A DNA stretch of 33,241 nt from Paramacrobiotus richtersi (Eukaryota > Tardigrada > Eutardigrada > Parachela > Macrobiotidae). The position numbers were made by a program, and so were the translations under genes. The notes under the pieces were generated by a model. The model made no database searches. It was not told the DNA's origin and saw only the letters and a program-made list of their open reading frames with translations. Of this stretch, positions 23,821 to 33,241 are shown piece by piece. The stretch spans positions 1-33,241 of the forward strand of contig JAQGAU010000245.1 of NCBI GenBank assembly GCA_034698045.1. The letters run 5' to 3'. How positions within the stretch are numbered: position 1 is the first letter of the stretch; every line of letters begins with the position of its first letter.

Positions 23821-24965
23821 ATGAAGAGCTCGAAAAATCTCTTGCTTATCATACCGTTCTGTGCATTTTCTATGGGTATAAAAGCAGGCCACAGCTGTTG
23901 TTTCCTTCTAGGCCGGAACTGCTAGTCATGTTAAATTACTCATAACAAACGTTGTGTTCGTTTGTGTGTCCTATCTGAAAATGTTAGCATAACACCATAA
24001 TTTTGGAGTTCTGTTTACAGGCCACCGACATGTCTCCGCAACAGACCAATCACAATCGTTAACGCGTATATCTCCATGGAGCTCGGGAACCGGCAATGTC
24101 CAGTGGATCTCCATGCAGAATTCTCCGGTCAGTGTCGTGAAAAAGCCCTTTCGATCCCTCAGAATCTTCTGCTGGCCTGGAACGACCCGGTCACGGCATG
24201 CGACCCTGGCACAGTGGTGGTGGGAGGGGTTGAGCTCTTTATGGTACAGCGCCTATTTCCAGCTGGACATTGATAATGACCACTTTCACCTGTATCAGGG
24301 ATCATCCTATGAAGAAGTTGCAAAAGAGCGAGACGAAGCCTCGTCTCGCTGGTTCACCTTGCTTCCCCGGCGTGACCGAATCATCCCTCTGAATCCCATG
24401 ACGACATCCTGTTTAGGCGTAGACACCAGAGAAAGCTACAAAGTGCGTGTCGGTCTCTGAAAGCTACGAACTGTCGATGGAGATCGATCCGTACCGATTT
24501 CTGGGATTCATGGCGGGAGTCTGCCTGATGTTTTTCGCGCAGAAATTAAGCCGCAACATTTTCTTCCATTTCTTTTCGGGGATTATTTTGGCGCTGATTG
24601 GCTCGTTGTTTCTCGTTGTATTTCTAATTAGCCGCATAATTCCCAGGAAGACGGCGAGAGTGACCTTTCTGGTCGCCGGCTGGGTCGTGGTGTTGTGTTT
24701 TCTCCAGACACTGTGGACGAATTTCGGGGAAACGTTGTTCGAATACCGTGTCTACGCGGCTGTTTACATCGTGGTTTTTTCCATTGTGTTTATGTTGACT
24801 TACCGGTTTGGAAGTATATTGAGAAATCCAAGAACAATGGACGTTGTACAGTGGATTTTACAGATCGTGGGTGCTGGGATTGTATATCGCAACTGCACAA
24901 ATCCGCATATTGGTGTTGCATTCGTTTGTCTGGCGGTGTCGAAATTTACTGTTGTTCTTATCTAA
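23821..24965 (+). pseudogene. NEMP-type nuclear envelope membrane protein gene, frame-disrupted
   Basis: Exon 1 (23821-23875) encodes a signal peptide (MKSSKNLLLIIPFCAFSMG) and joins in phase to an exon starting 24021. There RSLRIFCWPG, a Trp-rich stretch and LNPMTTSCLGV match the lumenal part of NEMP1/TMEM194. Then MEIDPYRFLGFMAGVCLMFF, QKLSRNIFFHFFSGIILALIGSL and four further hydrophobic segments match the family membrane block. NEMP proteins sit in the inner nuclear membrane and support envelope stiffness. The lumenal and membrane parts are in different frames: GAAAGCTAC occurs at 24431 and 24459, 28 bp apart, and the shift falls between. No intron with usable phase bridges it. After 24965 the conserved C-terminal domain is not found. 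It is probably a pseudogene, or the sequence has an error. Confidence 0.7.
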
Positions 24966-25782
24966 AAGGATACATTTGTCCTTTGTCTTGTCGTTCTTTC
25001 GACGTACTAGACCTGGATAAAATCACTGGACGACAGACGCAATGCATATACCGGGAACCTACCGGAGCTGAGCAGCCTGAACTGACCAGTTGGAGCCGGA
25101 CCACATCAGCGGTCAGCAGCCAGATGTTTCTCTGCCCGTGGCCCAGCTAACTAACTTCTCCGCCGACCGTGGTAGAAGGAATATTACTCAATGAATTCTT
25201 AGATCGGGTATGAATCGAGATCCTTACAAAATCCGTTTGAATCTCCTCGGAAGGAATATTATTATTTTCTGAAGTGCTCCGACGCTTGAAATGTGGACCC
25301 ATCCAAAATTTGCATACAATCAAAAACAAATGTTGTTTGGAATGGTAAACTGTTTGGTATTATTATTAACAAATTCGATGTTTGATCGGGAATACTGTCC
25401 GTTCTGCGCTTGTACAGCGAGCGGGATGCGGCATTCTCTTGGGGAAATGATGCTGCAGTTGTTTTTTTCATGTCGCGGGACGGTACCGTACTGGGCTTAA
25501 CATTGGTACTGTTTTCTATAAAAGCACCAACAAAGAAAGAATTTGCTACATTTTTTTACGATTTAAAACGAGTCGGCTACTTTGGAACTGTACAAAGCTA
25601 GTAAAGTTACACAAAATATACAATAATACATACACGTGCAACGTGGTTGCATACTGGACAGACATTCACTTGTCAGACTCCAGTATTCTAAATCTGATTA
25701 CAACAATACATCAAGTTAGAGGAACGTCGCGTCGCGCGCGGACTAAAGGGGCTACTGAAGGAAACGAACGTGACAGAAGTCC
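24966..25782 (+). other. Region downstream of the NEMP-like gene with an unrecognised ORF
   Basis: A plus-strand frame of about 72 codons ending near 25602 (GNDAAVVFFMSRDGTVLGL...KKEFATFFYDLKRVGYFG) looks coding but matches no family I know and has no start. It may be an exon of the damaged NEMP-like gene or something else. The stretch 25720-25775 resembles 32276-32315. Confidence 0.3.
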
Positions 25783-28392
25783 CTAGTCAATGTACTCCAG
25801 GTGATCCTCCCTATGACCATAAAGGGCTTTATGGGAATCGAACAAAACGTGCAGTTCATCCAGGTACCGTTGATGAACGACGTCAATTTCCGCCTATAAC
25901 ATTTCGTGGGACATGTCAATAAAGTACTACCAGTATCGATATCGTAGCCAGTTTTAACACTGTTAAATATTTCGCGCACCGTACATAATTCTTGCATCAA
26001 TTTGTGTACTTTCGTGAGCGCAGTTGCTTATACAGGTTTTCGATATGCTATAATAATTAAGACTTTCCTCATTTACTTACGCCTCTGTAACTGCCACTTA
26101 AATAAGCATACTAGATCATATGAAATGAAAATTAGATGCTGTACCTGGGTTGGACTGGAATTCTGTATCGTAGGAATCGGCGCGCCCACTACCACAGTAA
26201 TCGGTTTCCGGTGGGGCAGTATACCAAACGTGTAGTTGAACATTCCTCGGCCAGTGAAGAGTACCGGCGCATATCCCGATTTTACCTGGAACTGGCGCTG
26301 CAGTCGACGAGCTAAAGACCCCGGTGGACTGTTGAAAACCAGCCGGTAGATGTCGTTTTCCCCGAATGCAAAAACGGGCACAAGTTGAGCCCTGAGAACA
26401 TGCAAGGTTACTGCATGCTGGGTCGACCACACTGAATATTGTGGACTTTGTGATGATGTATACTGGAATTACTGAGTGTATGATAATTAACACTAATTCC
26501 GCTAAACGAGTGGGCAAGAAGCATTCGTCTAGCGAAACACAAATAGTATTACTGAAAATGTTTACACAACAAAAGACGTGCGCTTTAGTATTAAACTGTA
26601 CTCGTAAAGTTGTAGATAAAACAGAGACAGAAGTGCATGGTAATTAGACACATGTAGAAGCAACGCGCAGCTCCAAGTTTAACTGCAAAATCATCGCTCA
26701 CGCCACTACCAAAGGTCATTTCTGCACGCTGTGCTGTCTAATAATACCGAACTCTGGAGAGATTGGAATCAAAAACATTAAGGCGTGAAGACATGGCTTC
26801 AATCAACAGAATGATGTAATAGTTTGTGAACATTGGACTTTGGGCAGACCGGCCATAACAACTGTCAGCAATTTCTGAGATCCAACTAACGGAATGCAAA
26901 TCAAAAAAACGTATGCCCAATGTCGTAAAAATTAATAATGACATACAAAGCATTGCTGCTTTTTGATTCAAAATCGGAATTGTGCAGAGCACTATTAATT
27001 TATAATTTACAAGACACCTGTGTGCACTACCTATATAATGACTAATAGCGTACCCAGACTCGATCAGGAGATCACTTAATTATGTTAAAACGGCGTGCCA
27101 AATAGCCGAGCGCGTTGTTTACTTTAACAGCGAACAACGGACTAATTTTGCATTTGGCACCAGATTCATAGCAGCACTCACCCATGCTGGATGGCCATTT
27201 TCACAAACCCTGGAAAAGAAAAAAGAGTCTTTTGGTAGTTTTCCTGAAATTTAGAAAAACCCACACATGCTCGTATGCAGATGTGTCCCAAACATACGTC
27301 ACCTTTTCGACTTTTAAGGACCAAATTCGTCTTGCCCGGATATGCATCAAACACCTCCTTGGCCCCGCCGACCACAATAGCCGCCGCGGTGCCTGGTCCT
27401 TGTTTCATCAGATAATCGATGCTTTTTCTGCTGACGTCACACACTCCCAGTGACATGACGTACTCCCGGTACAAGGGTAGTTGATGAAGCAGTTTCAGCG
27501 ACAAGAGATGCAACTTAATTCCAGGGAATACTTTACTGAAATCCAGCGCCTCGGTCACTAACGCACAGTAAATCCCGATGCCCATAATGCCGTGCGGGTG
27601 GGCTCCAAAAATGTATTTATTCCGCGGGTCCAGTTCCGCCGTTTTGATCATCCGGACAGGGAAATAGTCACGGACGTATTTCCATATTGAAAGCTGCCGC
27701 ATCCACTAGAAATTCAAATCACCAAAAAAATTAGAAAACTCAAGCTTTTCATATTTTTTAGCGTTTTCTAAAGGAGTTCTTCAGTTTTGCAGACAACATA
27801 CCGGTACGCTTTTACAAAATTTCGTTCTTATATTTGTTTGTGTTATAATATATGAGATCGCGTTTATTACAGCCGTATTCGAAACATTTAGAATAAATTC
27901 CTCAATTTTTAGCAATATAATATTTCGAACATCTAAAGGTGTCTAACAATAAATCATTATTAACATTTTAGAAGCTTATAAAACAGTGACTTACTGTTAA
28001 CGTTACTGTAAATGCATCCCGAATTTGTTCGGTTTGTTTCGGAAACCATAATTCAGAGCGTCCGTAACCAGATTTTACCCGAAAATGAAAATTTTATTTT
28101 ATAAGGACCTTACTATTAAAAAGAGTACCACAAACATGCAAAACGTAAAACTCAGAATACTTACTTGGTACCGTCGACCGCCACGCGAACTCTGGTCCCA
28201 ATCGTAAAAATACCACAGGACATATAGAACGGAAATCCAGCCAAGAGGGGTGAAGAGGAGCAGAAACAGGAAAGCAGTGCTGCACATGCCCATAAACAGA
28301 AAGATGGATACATGCAGGAAAACGGCCAGAGTTTGCAGCCGGCGTTCCAAAGGCACAGATAACGGTGCTAGCTCGAACCCAAGCAAATGCAT
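25783..28392 (-). CDS. MOGAT2: Monoacylglycerol/diacylglycerol acyltransferase of the DGAT2 family, MOGAT2-like
   Basis: Five exons: 28392-28165, 27705-27303, 27209-27182 (28 nt), 26391-26145, 25893-25783. They give 338 residues (human MOGAT2 334). The start reads MHLLGFELAPLSVPLERRLQTLAV (human EFAPLFMPWERRLQTLAV). Two hydrophobic segments follow (about 20-65), then WKYVRDYFP, KTAELDP, the catalytic HPHG at 112-115, FPGIKLHLL, IVVGGAKE, GFVKMAIQHGAQLVPVFAFGEND, FTGRGMFNYTFGILPHRKPIT and the tail HQRYLDELHVLFDSHK. The family uses acyl-CoA to acylate mono- or diacylglycerol on the endoplasmic reticulum and lipid droplets. KTAELDP and FGEND favour the MOGAT2 branch. The substrate cannot be settled from sequence. 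Confidence 0.94.
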
Positions 28393-29384
28393 GGTTGATG
28401 TTCTGACTATACACAACAGCGGAAATCCTTGGCGAAGGAGTTGTGTTATAATAAAAAAATGGACAGCAAAGCACCAAGTGAATTCTGTAGAAGGTACTCT
28501 AATTTGGTGTCTGAATTCTTTTAGCACATTGAGTCGTTTCACAGTGCAGCCAGCAAAGATGTGTTAAAAATGAAGAGTGACTGCGATTGCCGGACATTAC
28601 CGTTCACATCGATAGTGGATTGAATACCTGCAAACAGAAGAAATACAACAAAAGTCGACCAGATCTGGTTGCACAGTCTCGATCAAAGGTCAATACGAAT
28701 GCGGCGTCGATTGCATCGATATGTAATAATGTTGATTGTGAGTTTCCAAATAACGTCAGGTGCGATTCTTGGACGTATCAATTCGTGCAAGCATTATGGG
28801 AATTGGGAAGTAAATGTGGAATTATTATGGAAAGTAGACAATCAGTACTAAATTGGATTTTTTGATGGATTCGGTACCGGTAGTTATCGAATGACGAAAG
28901 TAAGACTCGTGACCCTTGTTTGCATTGAAAACCATATATATATTTGTATATGACTTATTACGCATAAATAAGTACAAGTTATGCAACAGAGGCAATGCAT
29001 AATACATGCGCGTTTCTTTCTTTTCTTCAAGTGCTGTGTTGTGCACCGCATATCTCGCTGTTCGCTCGTGGCCTTCTGCACTATAATTGATTAACTACAT
29101 TAAACAGCCGCTGATTACAGTTTTTATACTGCATACATTTGCGAGTTCAGTCGGAACAGAATCACACAGCAATTTTTTAGATATTCTTCTTTGGCGGTTC
29201 TGACTCTATCAGTATGATAAATTCGAGCCTTACTGCACATATGTACAGAATCAATTATGTAAGATACCCGATAAAGAGAAACGCGGAATTGACTGAAAAT
29301 ACGAAACGGCACTTCCAACGAGATGAACAGCATAATACTGTGTACCAAAGTATATCAGATACTATTCCCCAGGAAAGAAACAGG
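28393..29384. other. Spacer between the MOGAT2-like and zinc-finger genes
   Basis: Holds the MOGAT2-like promoter and the zinc-finger 3' flank. The minus strand stays open upstream of 28392 but without an upstream ATG before a stop near 28565. The part 29049-29384 carries sequence also seen at 22400-22735, and CTTTGGCGGTTC...CAGTATGATA at about 29190-29217 recurs at 33130-33160. Confidence 0.4.
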
Positions 29385-31056
29385 TTAGCAACTATTCCAC
29401 AGCTCTTCATGGTCCGTTGTGATGTGCCAGACTGTGAAGTCACGTACGTGGTAATACTTCTCACATTTCTGCAAAAAGACAAAAGTTGCCAATTTCAAAC
29501 AAGCGCTACGCGGCATATCGTACCGGAATCGGACAATAGTATGTCTCCAGGTACTTGGGCGCAGTTTCCGGAGTGCCTTCATCGGTCTGGACCGTGTTCG
29601 TAACCGCCTCTCCCACAGTGGCTCCTTCAATCTGGCTAATCAAGGCCGCGCGATTCTGTTAAAACCACACGATAACGAACGATCATCACGTGAAAACTGC
29701 CAAAATCTGCTATTCAGTCCAGCACGAACCTGTTTTGCTTCATCTGTGTAATGTTTGCCCAGAAGTTCCGGATGCACAGCGCTGACATGGGCCTCCAGTT
29801 GTTCGTAGATAGCGAGAAGTTTAACTGGACATTCCTAAAAGCAGCAAAACATGGTTCCCTAAGGCAATCTGCGCTGCTCATAATCACGAATAAGTCTTAC
29901 TTTTGGGTACAAAGGACAAGCGTGGTAGGACTCAGTTTGTGACCAGAGCTGATGGCTATGCTGTAAACGCATGTGGCGCTCAACCGCGCCGCATCTCTCG
30001 AATCGTTCATTCTGACATGGACTAATAGTACACAGATAGTGTAACTGGCGATTCTGCAACATCACGATGTGCAGTCAAATATCACTTTCACCCACAAATT
30101 CGCTTCTCATGAATACCACAATAATGGTTCGCATGGTGATGTCTTCTGGAATTAACTGGCTGGGAAATGGACGTCCAGGATCGGTAGTCCACGATGGGAA
30201 TTTGTCACGTCGTCCGTGCCGGGTGATGAAACTGTTGTACTTCTACAATATAGCATAGGATACCCGAGGTTTGTCTTAATTTAGTTTCTAGCTGATCATG
30301 TCTGATATTACATATTACAGAACATTCGACAAATGCATAACATTCGATGTTAACAGTATAGCCACACCGCTGTTCCAGACTGCTTTTTATTTACGTCTAT
30401 AGGATGTGATTGCTAGCTGGTGAAAAGAAACGTAAGCTATTTTTGTAAATGAAGCGCAAGTCGAATTCACACGGACAGAAGTACGAATCTTGAGACGTTG
30501 GTGTGTTGTAACTTGTGGCTCACCTGAACTTTTTCTTCGTTGTCTCCACCCATCCCAGACAATGCGCGCTTCATTTTCTTGTAGTATATTTTGTGCGATT
30601 CTGCAACATGATGGGGCATAATGTCATCATAAGGATCGTATCGGACCGTGGCGCAGGATTTCATCTTTCCAGAACCCTTTTCTTTATTGAACCATGGCGG
30701 ACAAGGACATATGAGATTCATTTGCACATTCGTCAGCTGATGCTTCGCCTGCAGGTGGGCCTTCAAGAACCGTGTCCCAGTAGCGCGGAATGCTTTGCAT
30801 GCGTCGTCCGTTTCGAACGGGCACAACAGAGGATCCAACATGCACTATTAATCCATAAACACCGAGCAAAACACTTGCCAGCAGAATTTTCATGGATACG
30901 AGTACTCTGGACATGTCAACTTACCCCAGTTTTGCCCATAATCAACACATGGTCAGCGTGCTTTGTTCGTCGTATAACAATCTTGTCTGCAGTGCTCAGG
31001 TCGTGTACCACTACATCGGCTGTGTCCGGCCGTAGCAGCGCGATACAAAAATCCAA
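29385..31056 (-). CDS. Protein with five C2H2-type zinc-finger modules
   Basis: Six exons are supported: 31056-30925, 30844-30524, 30053-29901, 29834-29730, 29655-29524, 29468-29385. All are phase 0, for 308 residues. After an unrecognised segment (LDFCIALLRPDTADVVVHDL) come five modules with near-fixed spacing from the second Cys: CPFETDDAC-x13-H-x4-H, a long-knuckle C...C-x13-H-x5-H, CTISPC-x13-H-x4-H, CPLYPKEC-x13-H-x4-H and CPIPKC-x12-H-x4-H. The last two modules are each split by an intron. A basic helix (HKIYYKKMKRAL) follows module 2. Nucleic-acid binding is likely but untested. The exon from 31056 has no ATG, so a first exon is missing from this model; a candidate is 31271-31197. I do not recognise an orthologue. 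Confidence 0.75.
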
Positions 31057-31196
31057 CTGAAAAGCGCAATCTGATTTGGTTGAGAGCGAAACTACATGCG
31101 ATTCCAATATGCAGTCAAAAGCAGTACTTCTGCTAGTGATTGACAATATAACAATAATAAAATGTCATGATAAGGCACTACTAACAACTACCGTAC

Positions 31197-31271
31197 ATGC
31201 TGCGAACCCGATGAAAGCGGTTCCTGGATGATGGGACTCTCGATCTGACAAGCACCGTCCACTTCTTCCAT
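31197..31271 (-). CDS. Candidate first exon of the zinc-finger gene, derived from a duplicated fusion-gene exon
   Basis: Within the decayed copy of fusion-gene exon 3, ATG at 31271 opens 25 codons (MEEVDGACQIESPIIQEP...) to a possible donor CAT|GTACGG. Joined in phase 0 to the exon at 31056 it would give a complete zinc-finger protein of 333 residues. The donor is weak and nothing else supports the join. Confidence 0.3.
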
Positions 31272-31850
31272 TTGCAATGATATGCTCGCATCTCTGCCAC
31301 ATAGTACCATGCATAAAACAGCGGTGGAGGTGCGATACTGTAAGAACTTACGATTTGTCAATTAGATTCTGTAGTAAGGATGGCGAATCGCTCTCTGATC
31401 ATTCATTGTTCCTTCAAATCCCGCTCACTTAGGCGACGTTCTCGTGCTACATAATACGGCAATTCATGTGACCAGTGAAATGAGCTGAAGGAAAGTTCAC
31501 ACCTTCTCCCACCGTGAACGATAAGGGTTCCTTTTTGGCGTCGTTTTTTCTGGTGGGTCCTTGCCGTAGAACAATTTTGATTGACGTCTGAAGATCAACC
31601 AAACAGGAGGAAATGAATTCGACCTCACAAGTAACAAGACTTATGCGTACCAATCTTCTGGTCACACTGCGTCCTGACTTCCGCCTTCTGGTAACAAAAT
31701 TATCTACATTACAAATTAAATACTTCGCTCCATGTGCCAGTAACCAGTTGTGCCGTTATTAACCCGCTGTGGTTGTGCCGAAAAAAGAACGAAATACAAA
31801 GAACGCTCAGCAGAGCCGGTTCTCAGGGCGGATGCCCAAGCGACTGCCTG
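31215..31850 (-). pseudogene. Decayed duplicate of the dCTPP1 fusion gene's promoter and exons 1-3
   Basis: This segment matches 18478-19147 in order and orientation. GATGGGACTCTCGATC corresponds to GACGGGACTCTCGATC, CCGTCCACTTCTTCCATTTG to CTGTCCACTTCTTCCATTTG, ACCATGCATAAAACAGCGGT is identical, and the right end shares GGCGGATGCCCAAGCGACTG. Exon 1's ATG corresponds to ACG here and exon 2 is out of frame. The exon 2 donor (AAATC|GTAAG) and exon 3 acceptor (GTGGCAG|AGATG) survive. Exons 4-8 and the DCTPP1 domain are absent. Confidence 0.85.
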
Positions 31851-31949
31851 TGCAGTTTGATTTAACTGTAGCTAACTTGTGAGCTTGGAGTTTTTGCTCG
31901 AGGTCCGAACCCAGTGACAAGTGGTCAGTGACAAATGGCAACTACGTTT

Positions 31950-32260
31950 ATTATATGGTTTAACCTGTTAAAATTGTTTGTTTATAAAATGCTGCGATAA
32001 AAAACCAAACAAAACTCAAACAACGAAATCCGATGAAAATTAATATAATAAAAGAAACGTATCGTGAAGTCTTCTTATGTGGAAAAAAATGGCAGAACGT
32101 TTTTGTTCTGTACGAAAATCGTCGTCGATGACTAATTTGTAAAATTAATTGCGAGATCATAAGAATTAAGTTGTTAACGTAATGTGTTTAATAATTTAAG
32201 CGTTATAACGTTTAATATTATTAAGTACTATTAAGTAAAGTAATATTAAGTACATAAACG
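31950..32260 (+). repeat. Second copy of the 22876-23230 non-coding block
   Basis: See 22876-23230 for the shared stretches. It follows the decayed fusion-gene copy by about 100 bp. Confidence 0.75.
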
Positions 32261-32849
32261 AACCGTGAACGTGACGGAACGTCGCGCGTGCAGTAAAAGT
32301 GCTACTGAATTTTGTTCAGACTGAAACCGCAGAACGGCGCAGATGTATATAGAAACCATAGAAAAAATTTAGAAATGCTTATGTGTATAGAAATGCTTAT
32401 TGTCAATTTTAGTGACAAAGGTCACGAGCGAAGCGCGAGATGCTGCGCTCACTTGTCAGTGCGCTGTACGATATTACAAGAAAATAACTAAAAATACACG
32501 AGACTTTTTCAGTTTTAAAATCCAGGCGAATTAGTACCAGAAAGAGTCCGAATCCAGGCATGTGACCTGCTGCTGCCGAGTTACTGTAGTAGTTAGTACT
32601 GGCGTGATAATCATCCATGTAAAATCGGATAATGATTTTGGTTGTTTTTTTAACGTTTAAAATTGTATCGCTTGTTAGTGTCCTCAGCGCTGGCTGTTGC
32701 TGTCATTCTGGACTTTGCCAATAAAAGAGTTATCATCCATGAGATGGGATGATGTCAGGGTGTAAAGGTTGCAAGAGAAACTCAGTAATATGGTATAAAT
32801 GAAAACTTTGCATAATTGACAGTGCTCATGGAGGTGTACAAACCGATAT
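32261..32849. other. Spacer with no gene seen
   Basis: AT-rich sequence. A 40-bp piece at 32276-32315 (GGAACGTCGCG...GTGCTACTGAA) resembles 25721-25763, just downstream of the MOGAT2-like gene, in the same plus-strand orientation. Nothing else is recognised. Confidence 0.35.
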
Positions 32850-33065
32850 AAGAATTCTGTACGATGTTCCAGAATGTGGTGTGCTGATTATCACACTGAC
32901 TACTACGGTATCGGTATTTTATTAATAATATGTCCCTCAGAATATTACAGCCGAAAACTGATGTCGTTCATGCATTCAGCGGTCTCTAGACAAACCGCAC
33001 GTTTTGTTCGATTCCAAAAAGCTCTCTATGTTCACGGGAGGATCACCTGCCGTACGTTGACTAGG
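32850..33065 (+). pseudogene. Inverted relic of the last MOGAT2-like exon and its upstream intron
   Basis: Read on the plus strand it matches the minus strand of about 26010-25780. GACGTCGTTCATCAACG becomes GATGTCGTTCATGCATT, and CACGTTTTGTTCGATTCC is identical, followed by GGGAGGATCACCTG and TTGACTAGG. It covers the end of intron 4 and nearly all of exon 5. Small insertions break the frame and no other acyltransferase exon is nearby. Confidence 0.8.
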
Positions 33066-33241
33066 AACATATTTACAAAGCGTCGACGTTGCCTTACACC
33101 ACACCGACCTTTTACGACTGGTGTTCTGCTTTGGCGGTTCCAACACTAAGCCAGTATGATACAGTCATGGGCGGATTTAGCCATTTATTTTGGTGAAACC
33201 CTGTGTTATTTGGTGAACCATACGTCGGATCGTGTCGCCGA
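33066..33241. other. Window end, no gene seen
   Basis: CTTTGGCGGTTCCAACAC...CAGTATGATA at about 33130-33160 resembles 29190-29217, a further piece of the local duplication mosaic. Nothing else is recognised. Confidence 0.35.

Noticed and set aside
23875-23885. TATA-like GGGTATAAAAG upstream of the NEMP-like coding region
   Set aside because: It coincides with the end of a signal-peptide exon whose splice (G|GTATAA ... TTTACAG|GC) restores the frame, so I read it as a donor and not as a promoter.
24695-25150. Plus-strand frame of 151 codons
   Set aside because: Another frame over the NEMP membrane block. It loses the hydrophobic pattern, and only its tail beyond 24965 is not a shadow.
28250-28567. 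Plus-strand frame of 105 codons
   Set aside because: Antisense to exon 1 of the MOGAT2-like gene and its upstream region, with no family match.
29506-29523. Stop codon after PIPVRYAA as the end of the zinc-finger gene
   Set aside because: Splicing at 29524 to 29468 adds a canonical fifth finger (CPIPKC...H...H), and the same terminal exon has a relic elsewhere, so the longer end is preferred.
1-33241. tRNA, rRNA, CRISPR, bacterial operon, retroviral or Polinton-like element
   Set aside because: No tRNA B-box with matching arms, no spaced identical repeats, no LTR pairs, and no polymerase, integrase or capsid frames were seen by eye.

Overview
The window is nuclear DNA from an animal with a compact genome. 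It is gene-dense, with many short GT-AG introns (about 45-800 bp) and AT-rich introns and spacers. Recognisable genes are a PAXX-like DNA repair factor, a TMEM63 channel, CCT8, a dCTP pyrophosphatase, NUP58, a NEMP-type nuclear envelope protein and a MOGAT2/DGAT2-family acyltransferase. There are no bacterial operons, tRNAs, rRNAs or CRISPR arrays. A small invertebrate such as a tardigrade would fit the intron size and protein divergence, but that is a guess. All exon boundaries were read by eye from splice consensus, reading phase and remembered family sequences. Four models (TMEM63, CCT8, NUP58, MOGAT2-like) close in frame over all exons at the usual family length.

Layout: 1-3151 has no gene I can identify. 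3152-4023 (-) is PAXX-like. 4426-4836 (-) is a stand-alone paired helix-turn-helix protein of Tc1/mariner transposase type. 5564-11276 (-) is a 19-exon TMEM63 gene with one GC-AG intron. 12226-16019 (-) is CCT8 in 10 exons. 16478-18840 (-) is an open 8-exon chain joining an unrecognised N-terminal domain to dCTPP1. It is head to head with NUP58 at 19370-22307 (+). 23821-24965 (+) is a NEMP-like gene that looks damaged. 25783-28392 (-) is the MOGAT2-like gene. 29385-31056 (-) is a zinc-finger gene with five regularly spaced C2H2 modules.

The right third (about 22.3-33.2 kb) is a mosaic of old local duplications. The promoter and first three exons of the dCTPP1 fusion gene recur, decayed, at about 31215-31850. 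The last zinc-finger exon has a relic near 22735-22800. A non-coding block at 22876-23230 recurs at 31950-32260. The last exon of the acyltransferase has an inverted relic at 32850-33065. The decayed fusion-gene copy lies directly upstream of the zinc-finger gene on the same strand and may supply its first exon.

The genes do not form one pathway. Two concern DNA ends or nucleotide-pool hygiene (PAXX, dCTPP1) and two the nuclear envelope or pore (NUP58, NEMP). The most novel items are the fusion of an unknown, possibly p53-like, domain to dCTPP1 and the reshuffled copies of its 5' end.
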